From positions 1 to 25,786 of IMG/VR virus record IMGVR_UViG_3300008450_000395: a stretch of DNA of 25,786 nucleotides, one strand, 5' to 3'. Source of the stretch: a virus. Below, one piece after another: positions 15,101-23,018 of this stretch (position 1 is its first letter; each line of letters starts with the position of its first letter). The notes beneath the pieces are model-generated. The model ran no database searches and had not been told where the DNA came from. It saw only the letters and a program-made list of their open reading frames with translations. The translations under genes were made by a program, and so were the position numbers.

Positions 15101-17049
15101 AATAATGATTGAGTAGCAAAACTTGATGTTGGGTAAGCTTTAAATCTAAATTCAATACCGTTAGGAGCTATATCAGTGTTACCTGTTCTAACTGCACTTT
15201 GTGAAGTATAAGTCCAAGGAATTCTAACTGTGTTTGAGCCACTAACATTTAAAGCATAAGTAAATCTATCATATTCATATTCAAATGAAGATGTTACTTT
15301 ATCAACACCACCATATTCAAGATAACTCATTACTGTATCAGGAACACCAAATATAGTATTTAAGTATTGTATAAAACGAGTAGTACCTTTAGATTTAAGT
15401 AATAAAGGTAAGTTATGGTACATACGTTTGTATATACCTTTTTGTAAGTCTTGTCCTGACATCTGGTATTGAGAGGCACTTACTAAAGTGTCAAATGAAC
15501 CAGTTATTGGTAGATAACTACCATCAGGATTTATACCATACAAATATTGGAATACATTAGTTCCATCTTCATTAGTATAAACATCAATACCCATTGATTG
15601 TAAAGCAAAGTATACTAAATCTTTAGATATACCCTCAGTTAATGAGTTTTTAGCTTTATATAAGTCTGAGATTGCTTTAATATGAATCCAAATGTCATCA
15701 AACATTTGTCCTAAGGATGCTACAAACTGAAATACTAATTCATTATCTGTATTTTCAGTTATATAGCCAGGCATTGCATATAACAAATAGTTTTGGTTAT
15801 TGTCATCATACAATGAAGCTGAAGTATTATAACTAGCATACCAGTTAACACCTTGAGATGATGTAACTGAGTAGTTAATATAAGGTTTAGTTGAGTTTTG
15901 TTTTGGCCAAGCATATGATTCACTTTCATAGTACATATACTGTTCCCAACCATCAAAACTTTGAATTACTTTATTTATTGAATTTTGATACTTAGTAGCA
16001 TCTAGTTGTGCTGTAGGAGAAACACTCAAAGCAGCGGAAGCACTCATTGAAGATGTTACCTCAATTTGAGTTAATTTATATTGGAATCCTTCTAATCTAC
16101 GAGCCGCAGAAGAGAAGTGAACAAAATTTTCAAAATCAGTATAATCAACATTAATAGCGAAATTAGAAGCACTTAATTGACCAAGTAATTGCTGTAATTG
16201 AGGAGCAAATGTACCTTGGAAAGTAGTTACTTGAGTGAAATTATAATATGGAGTAGGTCCTACTCTTAAATTATCTAAATCTAAATCAAAATTAGCATTA
16301 CGTAATGTTGGGAATACTGTTGGTACAGGATCTACGGTGATTATAGCTTCAAACTTTTGTGGGTTTGAAATTTCATCAACAACAGTTAATAAATCATTTA
16401 CCTTATAATTTACAGGTAATGGATTTAATAATTTAATTAATACAGTTGGAGGTCCTGATAATGTTGAAGTTACTGTTCGGTTATTTAATGAACCAGTTAT
16501 TGTTGTGGTAGAACCACCTATATCTAAAGCTACATTAATAGCTGGTATTAATCTATTTTTACCAAAGTTTAAATAAAATTCTTTAAAATAAGGAGTACCA
16601 GAAAATGTTTGAATAAACTCATTTGTATTTTGAGTTAAAGCACTAACAGGAATGTTATTAGTTGATAATCTAATTTCAGTTCTATCACCAGATATTTCTT
16701 TAATGAATAGACTTGGATTAAAACTTTTAACTATAACAGGTCTTAAAATATTATAAGTAATATTATAATTACCAAACTTAATACCTAAATCCTCTAAATC
16801 TTTAGCGGGATCAAAAATTAATTCCTGGATTGTAAAAGAAGATGATGGTTGGAAATTACCTGGTGTTTTATATCCTTTAAAAGGAACAATAGAAAAAGAA
16901 ACTTTACCTGATGGATCTGATAGATGCATTTCTACATAATCTTCAGGAGATCCAAAGTTACGAACCATATCTCTTGTCAAAACCAGAGGAAAAGCTGATC
17001 CTGTAAGGATATTATTAGTGCTTAATATTTTTTTAATTTCTGTACTCAT
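12136..17049 (-). CDS. Giant baseplate wedge/tail protein with laminin-G-like domain
   Basis: At 1637 residues this is the largest protein here. Residues about 525-570 hold a conserved phage tail segment (KRMYHNLPLLLKSKG and FIQYLNTIFGVP). Residues about 590-810 look like a laminin-G/concanavalin-type beta sandwich, ending in FSGSLQELRLWSNHVS. The N-terminal 300 residues are beta-rich and the rest is Tyr/Asn/Ser-rich. Its place after the gp6-like gene resembles gp7 in the T4 order, but similarity to gp7 itself is not visible. It should be a structural wedge protein, perhaps with a carbohydrate-binding face. Its ATG overlaps the previous stop (TAATG). I see no frameshift or internal stop. Confidence 0.65.
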   Translation of the reverse strand: MSTEIKKILSTNNILTGSAFPLVLTRDMVRNFGSPEDYVEMHLSDPSGKVSFSIVPFKGYKTPGNFQPSSSFTIQELIFDPAKDLEDLGIKFGNYNITYNILRPVIVKSFNPSLFIKEISGDRTEIRLSTNNIPVSALTQNTNEFIQTFSGTPYFKEFYLNFGKNRLIPAINVALDIGGSTTTITGSLNNRTVTSTLSGPPTVLIKLLNPLPVNYKVNDLLTVVDEISNPQKFEAIITVDPVPTVFPTLRNANFDLDLDNLRVGPTPYYNFTQVTTFQGTFAPQLQQLLGQLSASNFAINVDYTDFENFVHFSSAARRLEGFQYKLTQIEVTSSMSASAALSVSPTAQLDATKYQNSINKVIQSFDGWEQYMYYESESYAWPKQNSTKPYINYSVTSSQGVNWYASYNTSASLYDDNNQNYLLYAMPGYITENTDNELVFQFVASLGQMFDDIWIHIKAISDLYKAKNSLTEGISKDLVYFALQSMGIDVYTNEDGTNVFQYLYGINPDGSYLPITGSFDTLVSASQYQMSGQDLQKGIYKRMYHNLPLLLKSKGTTRFIQYLNTIFGVPDTVMSYLEYGGVDKVTSSFEYEYDRFTYALNVSGSNTVRIPWTYTSQSAVRTGNTDIAPNGIEFRFKAYPTSSFATQSLFYSGSDIQFNLLYAATASNNSIYSGSTGQFGYFQFKLGGLSVTSSTIPVYYTGSNSDSDTDTDWYTVLIQRTNPNLRIGQTSTSQTYQFFVKSNVWGEIGHKTSASLTTNTAASNSLWYSQGTMTFGGGSFPFSGSLQELRLWSNHVSESTFDSHVLNPESIEGNFTTSSYSDLTARWPLGNNLYTSNHNLTASIASVAPDLIIQGWTASFANFPNQNNYYSFTETYYADVANSGLANPVTDKIRIYSGSAYGTQLLPNKSIEIQPTIPVTKDIHILDASLSPQDEIDRAIIAAFGSTYNMDSIIGNPATGSYQQIQPLQVDFFKKFVNRYDYKDFIRLISFFHNSLFRTLKDFTPARTNLSTGIVIKPHLLERPVVYRPEPEFTYLELSQSIDTAFITASNGGNYSQSIYGYTIQGNLGPVSMLSDARDFFTGELPSASIEVTYTQSNPFTTYLPTNTSSYSESIWYYNYNPLLNNVPNSVLSQYRQKINYITSGSRLVQILEPVELQDFTYEYTRHIRPRYIGSQVTSTAYTFYNNNDFDFYKRGLAPFGAGAAIDKNTIQYAFFSEINCTGSFAIAMPERSNVYLKYLIDASGSLVELTQRDYTNIKNNQFWNLYQVQNIFPSTDYYGSNTGSLNISLFDNQNPSGQKDLDGNHNIFAGGYKFVPTLWRVADTQQRYALPTGYSGDIYFIRGNYRESVNVRLITHYGWFETSFSGYVEYWPPSSPGSRTPLPYDVIVTLEIKVIFGNSSFVDVLIPAVNKNGTPNYQGTFRYDRGGAVGYNGYSIVNVRPAAGNAPNLLFFVDDSSPSLIVDSTDKSIVSCSAAMSTYYNATMFMSSSTLTGINTVDPTLKIYNTYCPPDYPFQLTPGDVIRFDSGSSAVVSTFRDVNEYTILEVYPSGSSVAFKLDRPVLNILTSSATPYRIPRYVFSKRVPDETNVVINHLKKPGQTSSGIVKSLNLKLDIDDNIANVVSELKSKIFSTVLVP

Positions 17050-17405
17050 TATATTTGTGTTCCAAGTTCAATTTGAGAAGCTAATAAAATTTGATTTTTT
17101 AGATCTATGTTTTCTTCTCTTAATAATGAAATTTCATTTTGTAAATCATCTAAAGATAATCCAATATATTCTAAACTTCTAGTCGCTAGAGTTAGATGTG
17201 AATTTTCTGATCCTGTAGGAGGAATATCAAAAAATAGAATATCATATTCATTAAAAAATTGATCAACAGTCATATCAGGAGTTAAACCATCATTATCAAT
17301 CGCTTGATTTTGTTTAGCTAATTGAGAAAATTGAGTGTTAACTACATTATTAAAATTATCTAAACTATAAATAGTTTTTTGTATCTGTATTTGCTGTTCA
17401 GCCAT
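17049..17405 (-). CDS. Small baseplate-associated protein, unknown
   Basis: This 118-residue protein is flanked by TAATG overlaps on both sides, so its translation is tied to that of the DNRLRE-like protein before it and the giant wedge protein after it. The N-terminal half is polar with several Gln and Asn. The C-terminal half (about 80-110) is a heptad-like helix (LDDLQNEISLLREENIDLKNQILLA) that could form a coiled coil. I recognise no family. A trimeric or connecting structural role is an inference from the coiled coil and the location. Confidence 0.65.
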   Translation of the reverse strand: MAEQQIQIQKTIYSLDNFNNVVNTQFSQLAKQNQAIDNDGLTPDMTVDQFFNEYDILFFDIPPTGSENSHLTLATRSLEYIGLSLDDLQNEISLLREENIDLKNQILLASQIELGTQI

Positions 17406-18520
17406 TATTCAACTGTTTGTAAAACTTTAAAATAATAATCATCATCAAAAATATAAGTACCACCATCAATGATAGACTTAATTTGTATTTTATAATAACG
17501 ATCAGGTTCTAAACCATTCATATATAATCTAAAGAAACTACTAGTGGCATCAATACTTAATCTAGTTGCTACATTATCAAAATCAACTACTTTAAGGTTG
17601 GTATTCAAATCTATAATAGAATAGTATGAAGTAACTGGTAGGCATTTATTATACTTATAAAGAGTAGAAGTAGCATATATACGTTGAGGATATTTTTCTC
17701 TAGCATATACTCTAAACTTCACATACTCATTATCATAAAAAATATTCTTATTATTTGATACAGCTATGTTTATTTGTTCATCAGTTATAAACACAGATGA
17801 ACCGGTACTAAATGTACTATCATCCCATTTAAACTCCAAGCAAGGAGGATAAATTGTATTAGTGTCTCTTGAGAAGAAATTAAATGTGTATTGATAATTA
17901 GGATCAAATTCAAATGAACCTGTACCTGTTGCTGATGCTGAGGTACTATTCATAATGATTAATCCGTTATTACTAATAACACTTCCTGTCCACCACCCAA
18001 CAAATCGAGTCACATCAACATCAATATCTTTAGTTGAGAAGAAATTAAATGATTGAGTGACAGAAGCTGTATACCAGTTAGCACCACCATTTGCTGGGGT
18101 GTAAAAAGATGATGTTATGCCTGTTGGTAAACCTGTTATTGACCAAGCTGATGTTTGGTTTGAGTTTCTATATTCCCAACTAGCCCCATCTGTTGTTATA
18201 GGAATATTTGAAAATCTACCTGTACCCATATCCCAACTTTGGTAAATTGGATGTACTTCTATATTGAAATTAGTTGGAATACCATCAACATTAGCATTGT
18301 ATAATTTTAATGAAGCGGTAAAGTTAGTTCCTGATTTAGAAACGGCATCAGCTATGTCAGTGTTGTCAAATTTAATTAATACGCGACCAACTGATGATGA
18401 AGCATACAGATTGGACTCATTCTTAGATAAATCTAAGATAGAATCCAATCCAGCGTTTAGAGTATTGTACTCTGAGTATATTGTTGTGTCCTGTGAAGGA
18501 AATATTTTGTAAACACCCAT
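17405..18520 (-). CDS. DNRLRE-like virion protein
   Basis: The 371-residue protein begins with the pattern seen in DNRLRE-type repeats: D11-T-T-I-Y15, then LDSILDL and VGRVLIKFD (44-52). Such domains occur in bacterial surface and phage proteins, often with carbohydrate-related functions. Residues 60-230 are rich in aromatic and Ser/Thr residues, including SSTKDIDVDVTRFV-type strands, and the C-terminal 130 residues look like immunoglobulin-type beta strands. It lies between the GH19 enzyme and a small coiled-coil protein in the wedge operon. It could be a wedge subunit or a short side fibre. The start codon lies in a predicted hairpin (see 18516-18552). The DNRLRE call is moderate. Confidence 0.5.
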   Translation of the reverse strand: MGVYKIFPSQDTTIYSEYNTLNAGLDSILDLSKNESNLYASSSVGRVLIKFDNTDIADAVSKSGTNFTASLKLYNANVDGIPTNFNIEVHPIYQSWDMGTGRFSNIPITTDGASWEYRNSNQTSAWSITGLPTGITSSFYTPANGGANWYTASVTQSFNFFSTKDIDVDVTRFVGWWTGSVISNNGLIIMNSTSASATGTGSFEFDPNYQYTFNFFSRDTNTIYPPCLEFKWDDSTFSTGSSVFITDEQINIAVSNNKNIFYDNEYVKFRVYAREKYPQRIYATSTLYKYNKCLPVTSYYSIIDLNTNLKVVDFDNVATRLSIDATSSFFRLYMNGLEPDRYYKIQIKSIIDGGTYIFDDDYYFKVLQTVE

Positions 18521-18552
18521 TTATATTAGTATTATTCTAGTATAAATATGGG
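18516..18552 (-). promoter_or_regulatory. Hairpin that includes the start codon of the DNRLRE-like gene
   Basis: CCCAT plus TTATA (18516-18525) can pair with TATAA and ATGGG (18541-18545 and 18548-18552), leaving a 2-base bulge and a 15-base loop. The initiator ATG (18520-18518) is in one arm. In RNA this could hide the start codon. No U-run follows it, so it is not a standard terminator. Confidence 0.35.
18541..18549 (-). promoter_or_regulatory. ATATTTATA intergenic element, copy 7
   Basis: The coding strand reads ATATTTATA 20 bases before the ATG at 18520, in the 45-base gap after the GH19 gene. It overlaps the start-codon hairpin. Confidence 0.4.
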
Positions 18553-18565
18553 ATGTTTATAGAGA

Positions 18566-19165
18566 TTAAGCTAGTAAGTGATGATATTCTTTGAAGTGCT
18601 TAATACGATCAGCTAAACCAATAGTACCACCGTTAACACGTTTAGTAATTTTAGTTACAACTGCGTCAGTAGCGCCTTCATCAGCCATTTTATGTAAACC
18701 ATTTTTATTAAAGAACCAAGCAGCTGATAATAAAGCATATTTGTCGGCTACTGATGTTGGATCTTTTGTTAAGTCTTCATTAATAGATTTACCAAATGCT
18801 GTGTAGTTATCTTTACCTGTTAATTGGATATAACCACGACCGCAGAATTTAGCGCCGTCGCCAGATGATTCAGGACCATTACCCATTCTATTACCATACA
18901 CTTTGTTGGCAATTTTTTCAGGTTGTCTAGCGTATGCTGCGGCTGCTGCTTCAGTTGGAAAATATTTTTTGAAAGTGCCTGTTAAACCCTTAGCACTATA
19001 GTTTAAGTTTTCTTTAGTTAGTCTAAATCCACCTGATTCGTGACCACATTGAGCTAAGAAGTGTGCTAAGCGTAATGGAGTGTTGATTTGGAATTTTTCC
19101 ATTACTCCAGGAATTTGGCTAATTACTTTGTCAGGAATGTGTCCTTTTAATTTGTCTAAATTCAT
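18566..19165 (-). CDS. GH19-family lysozyme/chitinase (endolysin or tail lysozyme)
   Basis: The 199-residue protein matches phage GH19 endolysins in length and motifs. HFLAQCGHESGGF holds the likely catalytic acid E43, followed by KKYFP (66-70), NRMGNGPESSGDG (92-104) and the GRGYIQLTGKDNY motif (109-121), which is a hallmark of the family. GH19 enzymes in phages cut peptidoglycan glycan strands. There is no signal peptide or membrane segment, so export would need a holin, or the protein could be virion-borne. Its position between the gp6-like and DNRLRE-like baseplate genes, rather than near a holin, is unusual for a lysis gene and leaves open a role in entry. Confidence 0.85.
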   Translation of the reverse strand: MNLDKLKGHIPDKVISQIPGVMEKFQINTPLRLAHFLAQCGHESGGFRLTKENLNYSAKGLTGTFKKYFPTEAAAAAYARQPEKIANKVYGNRMGNGPESSGDGAKFCGRGYIQLTGKDNYTAFGKSINEDLTKDPTSVADKYALLSAAWFFNKNGLHKMADEGATDAVVTKITKRVNGGTIGLADRIKHFKEYHHLLA

Positions 19166-19175
19166 ATTTTAATTT

Positions 19176-21050
19176 TTAGTAAGTTACAATACGACCATAA
19201 ATATCAGTATTAGGATATCTTACTTCAAAAATACATGGATCTAAAGAAGGATAAATAACACCTTGTTTAGTTGCGCCTTTAATATCATATGAATATGGAG
19301 AATAATTACCACCAGCTAAATTTACAATATCTACTTTAATAACTGATTGAACACCTTGAATAGCTCCAATCATGTTGTATATATCTGAATATATAATAGG
19401 TTGGTTTATTTGCCATTTATCTATATTGAAATAATCTTTTAATGTATTGATACATTTAGTTAATACTTCTTGTGAGTTATAAGCTGGTAGTACTGTTATA
19501 TCAAAATTAACTTTAATATTAATATAGTAACCATCCTTAATAATAACAGCGTCACTCATCATCTTATTGTATGATAAGTATGTTTTTAAATTTTGTTTAA
19601 TAACATTAGATGCTTTAATTAGTTTACCATCTAAATTAGTTGTTAAAATATAGATAGATAATGCTAATGGATTATTGTTAATAAAGTTTTGTCTGTCAGT
19701 ATCATTAGCTACTAAATAATCTTGTGTTACATAAGCCTTACTTATATAACCAAATTTAGCAGGTAAAGATAAAGTACGAACTAAATAGTCAGCTTTAGTA
19801 ACGTTTCTATTTTGAGTTGGGAAGTTAGCTAAAGCTTGTAAACGAATTTGTTCTGTTGTTTCACCAGGTCCACCACCTGAAGAAGGTTGATCATTATTAA
19901 ATCTTATAGATCCTGATACTATGTTAACTATTGAAGAGTTTAAATTATAATCATTGATTGATGTTATTACAGTTTCAGCTACACCAATATCATCAGATGG
20001 TAAGTTGGCTTCAATACCACCACCAACTAAATAAGTAATTGTTAAAGTTGTATTTGAAGGTGCTACACCATATTCATTAGTATACATGAAGTTTGATGGA
20101 TCATAAGCCATAAACATTTTACTAACACCATCTACTAAACCTAAACCTACATTGTCTGGGTTAGGGATAATTACCTCGTCTGGAGATGATGTTATACCAC
20201 TACCAAATTCTAGTATTAAATTATTATCGTCATCAAAGCGAGTAACAAAGCGTCTATCAACTTTTTTAAGACGTAATAAGAAACGAGCACTATCATCATC
20301 ATTATAGTAGTTAGGTTCGTTTACAGGCAGATTTAATGACTCATCAAATACAGTATCCTGTGCTAAGTATGGTACTTCATACCAAGTATTATTATCACTA
20401 TCAGTTACATTTAATACCTGTATAATATTAGTATCACTAATAGTTATATTTTGAAATTGTTGAGGAGTAGTAAAACTAAATTCAGTACTTCTAACTTGTC
20501 CTGAAATAGCTTCCACTGATTTTTTAAGTAGATAATATTGAGGATTAGTTGTATTAGTAAAGTATTGATATATAGTAACTTCAGTTGGGTCAAATGATGA
20601 TGAGAAACCAAAATCAACTGAGTCTTGAGTTATAAAAGTTATGCTTGGGTTTGATATAGACTTAATAGAAGAATTTTTTTCTACTTTTAAAGTATATCTA
20701 TAATCAGGTCTATAGTTAGGAGCACCCTCTGAAGGTATTAATTGGTATACACTTAAATTAACAGATGAAACATTAGTTATTTTGGGTCTGTAGCCTAAAG
20801 CGTATGCTAAAGCAATTATATTTTTTCTTTCTTGAGCGTATAATAATAATGTTTCTTGTAACTGAGTATCAGTATAGAATGATAAAATATCACCTACATA
20901 AGCGGCCATTTCAATGAACATATTACCAGGAGCAGATGGACTAAAGTCCATATAGCTATTTTGGAAGTATGTTCTAGCGTAGTTAATTAAGTCTGACTTT
21001 AATACACTAAAGTCTTTATCAAAATATTTTATATCAGGTACGTTTGCCAT
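19176..21050 (-). CDS. Baseplate wedge protein, gp6/baseplate J-like
   Basis: The 624-residue protein starts MANVPDIKYFDKDFSVLKSD and contains the segment SPSAPGNMFIEMAAYVGDILSFYTDT (about 37-62), which is characteristic of gp6/J-like wedge proteins. Later regions include the GGGPGETTEQIRLQA-type segment (about 390-405) before a NVTKADYLV motif, also typical. In contractile tails, gp6 dimers form the ring that joins wedges around the hub. The neighbouring upstream gene is gp25-like, which matches the usual gp25-gp6 pairing. The stop of the gp25 gene and this ATG are separated by only three bases. This is among the firmest assignments in the window. Confidence 0.8.
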   Translation of the reverse strand: MANVPDIKYFDKDFSVLKSDLINYARTYFQNSYMDFSPSAPGNMFIEMAAYVGDILSFYTDTQLQETLLLYAQERKNIIALAYALGYRPKITNVSSVNLSVYQLIPSEGAPNYRPDYRYTLKVEKNSSIKSISNPSITFITQDSVDFGFSSSFDPTEVTIYQYFTNTTNPQYYLLKKSVEAISGQVRSTEFSFTTPQQFQNITISDTNIIQVLNVTDSDNNTWYEVPYLAQDTVFDESLNLPVNEPNYYNDDDSARFLLRLKKVDRRFVTRFDDDNNLILEFGSGITSSPDEVIIPNPDNVGLGLVDGVSKMFMAYDPSNFMYTNEYGVAPSNTTLTITYLVGGGIEANLPSDDIGVAETVITSINDYNLNSSIVNIVSGSIRFNNDQPSSGGGPGETTEQIRLQALANFPTQNRNVTKADYLVRTLSLPAKFGYISKAYVTQDYLVANDTDRQNFINNNPLALSIYILTTNLDGKLIKASNVIKQNLKTYLSYNKMMSDAVIIKDGYYINIKVNFDITVLPAYNSQEVLTKCINTLKDYFNIDKWQINQPIIYSDIYNMIGAIQGVQSVIKVDIVNLAGGNYSPYSYDIKGATKQGVIYPSLDPCIFEVRYPNTDIYGRIVTY

Positions 21051-21053
21051 TTA

Positions 21054-21473
21054 TTATTGAGTTAAATCTTGTGTTGAAACATTTATCACTAAATTATCAT
21101 CTTGATTGTTTATTGAATAAGATAATGATATGGTTATATAATTTATATCTGATGATCTTTTAATTGAAATATCTCTAATAATAATATTAGGCACATAAGC
21201 ATATATTTCATTTTCTAATCTAGCAGCTACACTGTCAAATGCTGTGTCTGGTTCAAATAAAGATGCTCTTAAGTTTCCACCAAAAGTAGGATTAAATAAT
21301 CGCTCACCTTTGTCTGTTAATATATAGTTGATTAAGTTTGATTTAACTTGTTCTTTAGTAGTTGTGGTTGTATTAAATACACTAGTCTCATTATTGAAAA
21401 CAACACTAATACCTATACCTCGTTTTTGTCCGACATCTACAGGATTAATACTATATGTGGGTCTTCTTAACAT
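21054..21473 (-). CDS. Baseplate wedge protein, gp25-like
   Basis: The 139-residue protein has the gp25/GPW-type core: VKSNLINYILTDKGERLFNP (43-62) followed by FGGNLRASLFEP (64-75), with the E57-R58 position near the start of the domain and an Ile-rich C-terminal half. It is the size expected of this family, which forms the wedge sheath-initiation region together with gp6 and gp53. Its ATG overlaps the previous stop (TAATG). The N-terminal 40 residues, including a Thr run at 35-39, extend beyond the core. The gene order gp25 then gp6 supports the call. Confidence 0.85.
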   Translation of the reverse strand: MLRRPTYSINPVDVGQKRGIGISVVFNNETSVFNTTTTTKEQVKSNLINYILTDKGERLFNPTFGGNLRASLFEPDTAFDSVAARLENEIYAYVPNIIIRDISIKRSSDINYITISLSYSINNQDDNLVINVSTQDLTQ

Positions 21474-21925
21474 TATATTTGTCCTTCTTGTTTCATTTTA
21501 CTCATTAACGCTGTAAAATCAGGTACAGTATCTATTCTAACAGCATTAATGTCACTAGCTGGTCTTGTGTTAGCGAACATTTCACTTACACTGTTAACTA
21601 CTACTGGTTCAGATCCAAATCCACCCATAACATCAGATGAATTCATTTCAGCTATTGAACGCCATTCACCTTGTTGTGCAGTTTGTTGTAACATCTCATT
21701 CAATATACTATTATTAGTAAATGATGGAGGATTAATAGGCTGTGTAGGTTTGGCAGGTTTTATAGATTCAACCATGGAATTTTTTACAGCGGTTTTCTTG
21801 GTCTCTGCCACCACTGGCTTAGGCTCTGGTGTCTCAAGCATTAATCCAAGCTCTTCCCTAACAACAGCTTGTACTTCTTCACGTATAACCTTGCGTAATA
21901 TTTTAATAAATGTATCGGCTTTCAT
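21473..21925 (-). CDS. Unknown virion-associated protein with helical N-terminus
   Basis: The 150-residue protein begins with an amphipathic basic/acidic helix (MKADTFIKILRKVIREEV, continuing to about residue 28). A Pro/Lys/Val-rich linker follows, then a C-terminal part with SEMFANTRPASDINAVRIDTV (from about 113). Short proteins with a similar first helix occur in marine T4-like phages, from memory, but I know no function. It ends in a TAATG overlap with the gp25-like gene, so it is likely part of the same baseplate assembly set. It has no cysteines or membrane segment. A chaperone or hub-associated role is possible but not supported by any motif. Confidence 0.65.
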   Translation of the reverse strand: MKADTFIKILRKVIREEVQAVVREELGLMLETPEPKPVVAETKKTAVKNSMVESIKPAKPTQPINPPSFTNNSILNEMLQQTAQQGEWRSIAEMNSSDVMGGFGSEPVVVNSVSEMFANTRPASDINAVRIDTVPDFTALMSKMKQEGQI

Positions 21926-21928
21926 GTT

Positions 21929-21937
21929 TATAAATAT
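21929..21937 (-). promoter_or_regulatory. ATATTTATA intergenic element, copy 8
   Basis: The coding strand reads ATATTTATA three bases before the ATG at 21925, in a 16-base gap. Confidence 0.35.
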
Positions 21938-21941
21938 TTTA

Positions 21942-23018
21942 TTATCCTAGTATTTGTTTAAGTTCATCAATTAATTCATCAGCTTCGCGTATTCTGCTAG
22001 GAGCTGTTTTTGTGATTGGCAAATTACTAAATCTATCATAAGCTATAGCTTGTAATGTACCATTTGATAAATTTACTACTCTAATTATATATTCTTTACC
22101 ATTCATATCCTCATATACTTCAATTGAGTCTTTATTTTCACTTGGAGTTGATAATCCACTAATTACCTCAGTTGGGTAAATAGAACTATTAGGTGTTGGT
22201 GGTAAGATAATTACAATATTAAAGTTATCTAATTTTTGTTTTGATTTGTCAATAAGTCGTTTAAAGACATTTAATATAGAACTAACAGCAGTAGCCATTA
22301 ACATATAATCATCTACCTTTTTTTCTAATTCTTTTATTAATGGTTCTGTAGTCTCTTTAAAAGCTAAATAAGCTGATGCAGCGGGTTTGTTTGGGGTTGG
22401 TGATAAAGACTCAGCTACTGCGGCTGCTGCTAGTTTTTTAGATTGTACTTTTAAAACAATTATATATAATTTAATAGCTACTAATCCCGCTTTAATTACT
22501 TTAAGTATAGTAATTAGTGAGTCAACTATTTTTTTTAATTCAGCTATTGTTTTTTTTATAGTATCTAACTTTTGTTTGATACTTGTAACATATTTTGTAA
22601 AATCACTATTTACATTTCTTGGTGTAAAATATATAGTACCTCCTATAACTTCAACTTTACCATATTTACTTAACTTTTTTTTAGCTTCATCAATTATTTT
22701 ATTGATAACAGCATTGACTATTTTTTCAGTATTAATGAATTTTGATAATATAGGTAAAACAGCAGCTGCTAAAATATTTTTTAAATCAGCGGGACTTAAT
22801 TTAGTTTGTTCTTTTAAAAAATTTCTAGCATTTTTAGCTTTTTCAAGTTCTTTTTTAGCTTTATCAGTTATACCTTTAGCCTTATCAATTTTAGCTTTAG
22901 CGTCAGATAATTTTTGAGCAGCTTGAGCGGCGGTTTGACCAACTACACCTCCTGCTCCAGAAACTAAATTTCCTAATTGTGCTGGATTTAAATTATTTGG
23001 AAAAATCGCTGTTGCCAT
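21942..23018 (-). CDS. Helical structural protein, baseplate hub region
   Basis: The 358-residue protein is largely helical. Residues about 30-70 are Ala/Lys/Asp-rich and likely coiled coil, residues about 140-210 contain repeated hydrophobic helices (LITILKVIKAGLVAIKLYIIVL) between Lys-rich ones, and the last 80 residues look like a beta domain (YIIRVVNLSNGTLQAIAYDRFS). Its hydrophobic stretches are interrupted by Lys, so a single membrane-spanning protein is not certain; pore-like or tape-measure-like behaviour is conceivable. It overlaps the spike gene's stop (TAATG) and lies before the gp25 block, in hub position. I do not recognise the family, and no T4 hub homologue is visible. Confidence 0.6.
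   Translation of the reverse strand: MATAIFPNNLNPAQLGNLVSGAGGVVGQTAAQAAQKLSDAKAKIDKAKGITDKAKKELEKAKNARNFLKEQTKLSPADLKNILAAAVLPILSKFINTEKIVNAVINKIIDEAKKKLSKYGKVEVIGGTIYFTPRNVNSDFTKYVTSIKQKLDTIKKTIAELKKIVDSLITILKVIKAGLVAIKLYIIVLKVQSKKLAAAAVAESLSPTPNKPAASAYLAFKETTEPLIKELEKKVDDYMLMATAVSSILNVFKRLIDKSKQKLDNFNIVIILPPTPNSSIYPTEVISGLSTPSENKDSIEVYEDMNGKEYIIRVVNLSNGTLQAIAYDRFSNLPITKTAPSRIREADELIDELKQILG

Noticed and set aside
15759-15956. Minus-strand frame of 65 residues within the giant wedge gene
   Set aside because: It is out of frame with the 1637-residue coding sequence, has no motif, and looks like a chance frame.
735-21937. T4 late promoters (TATAAATA) reading into the genes
   Set aside because: The TATAAATA core is on the plus strand, opposite to all genes; on the coding strand it reads ATATTTATA, so it is not a standard late promoter for these genes. 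It is kept as an unexplained element instead.
22387-22917. Plus-strand open frame of 176 residues
   Set aside because: It is the antisense shadow of the Lys/Ala-rich helical structural gene and has a low-complexity hydrophobic composition.
21942-23018. Membrane protein or holin
   Set aside because: The hydrophobic helices are broken by many lysines and the protein is in the baseplate block; a structural helical protein fits better, though membrane contact cannot be excluded.
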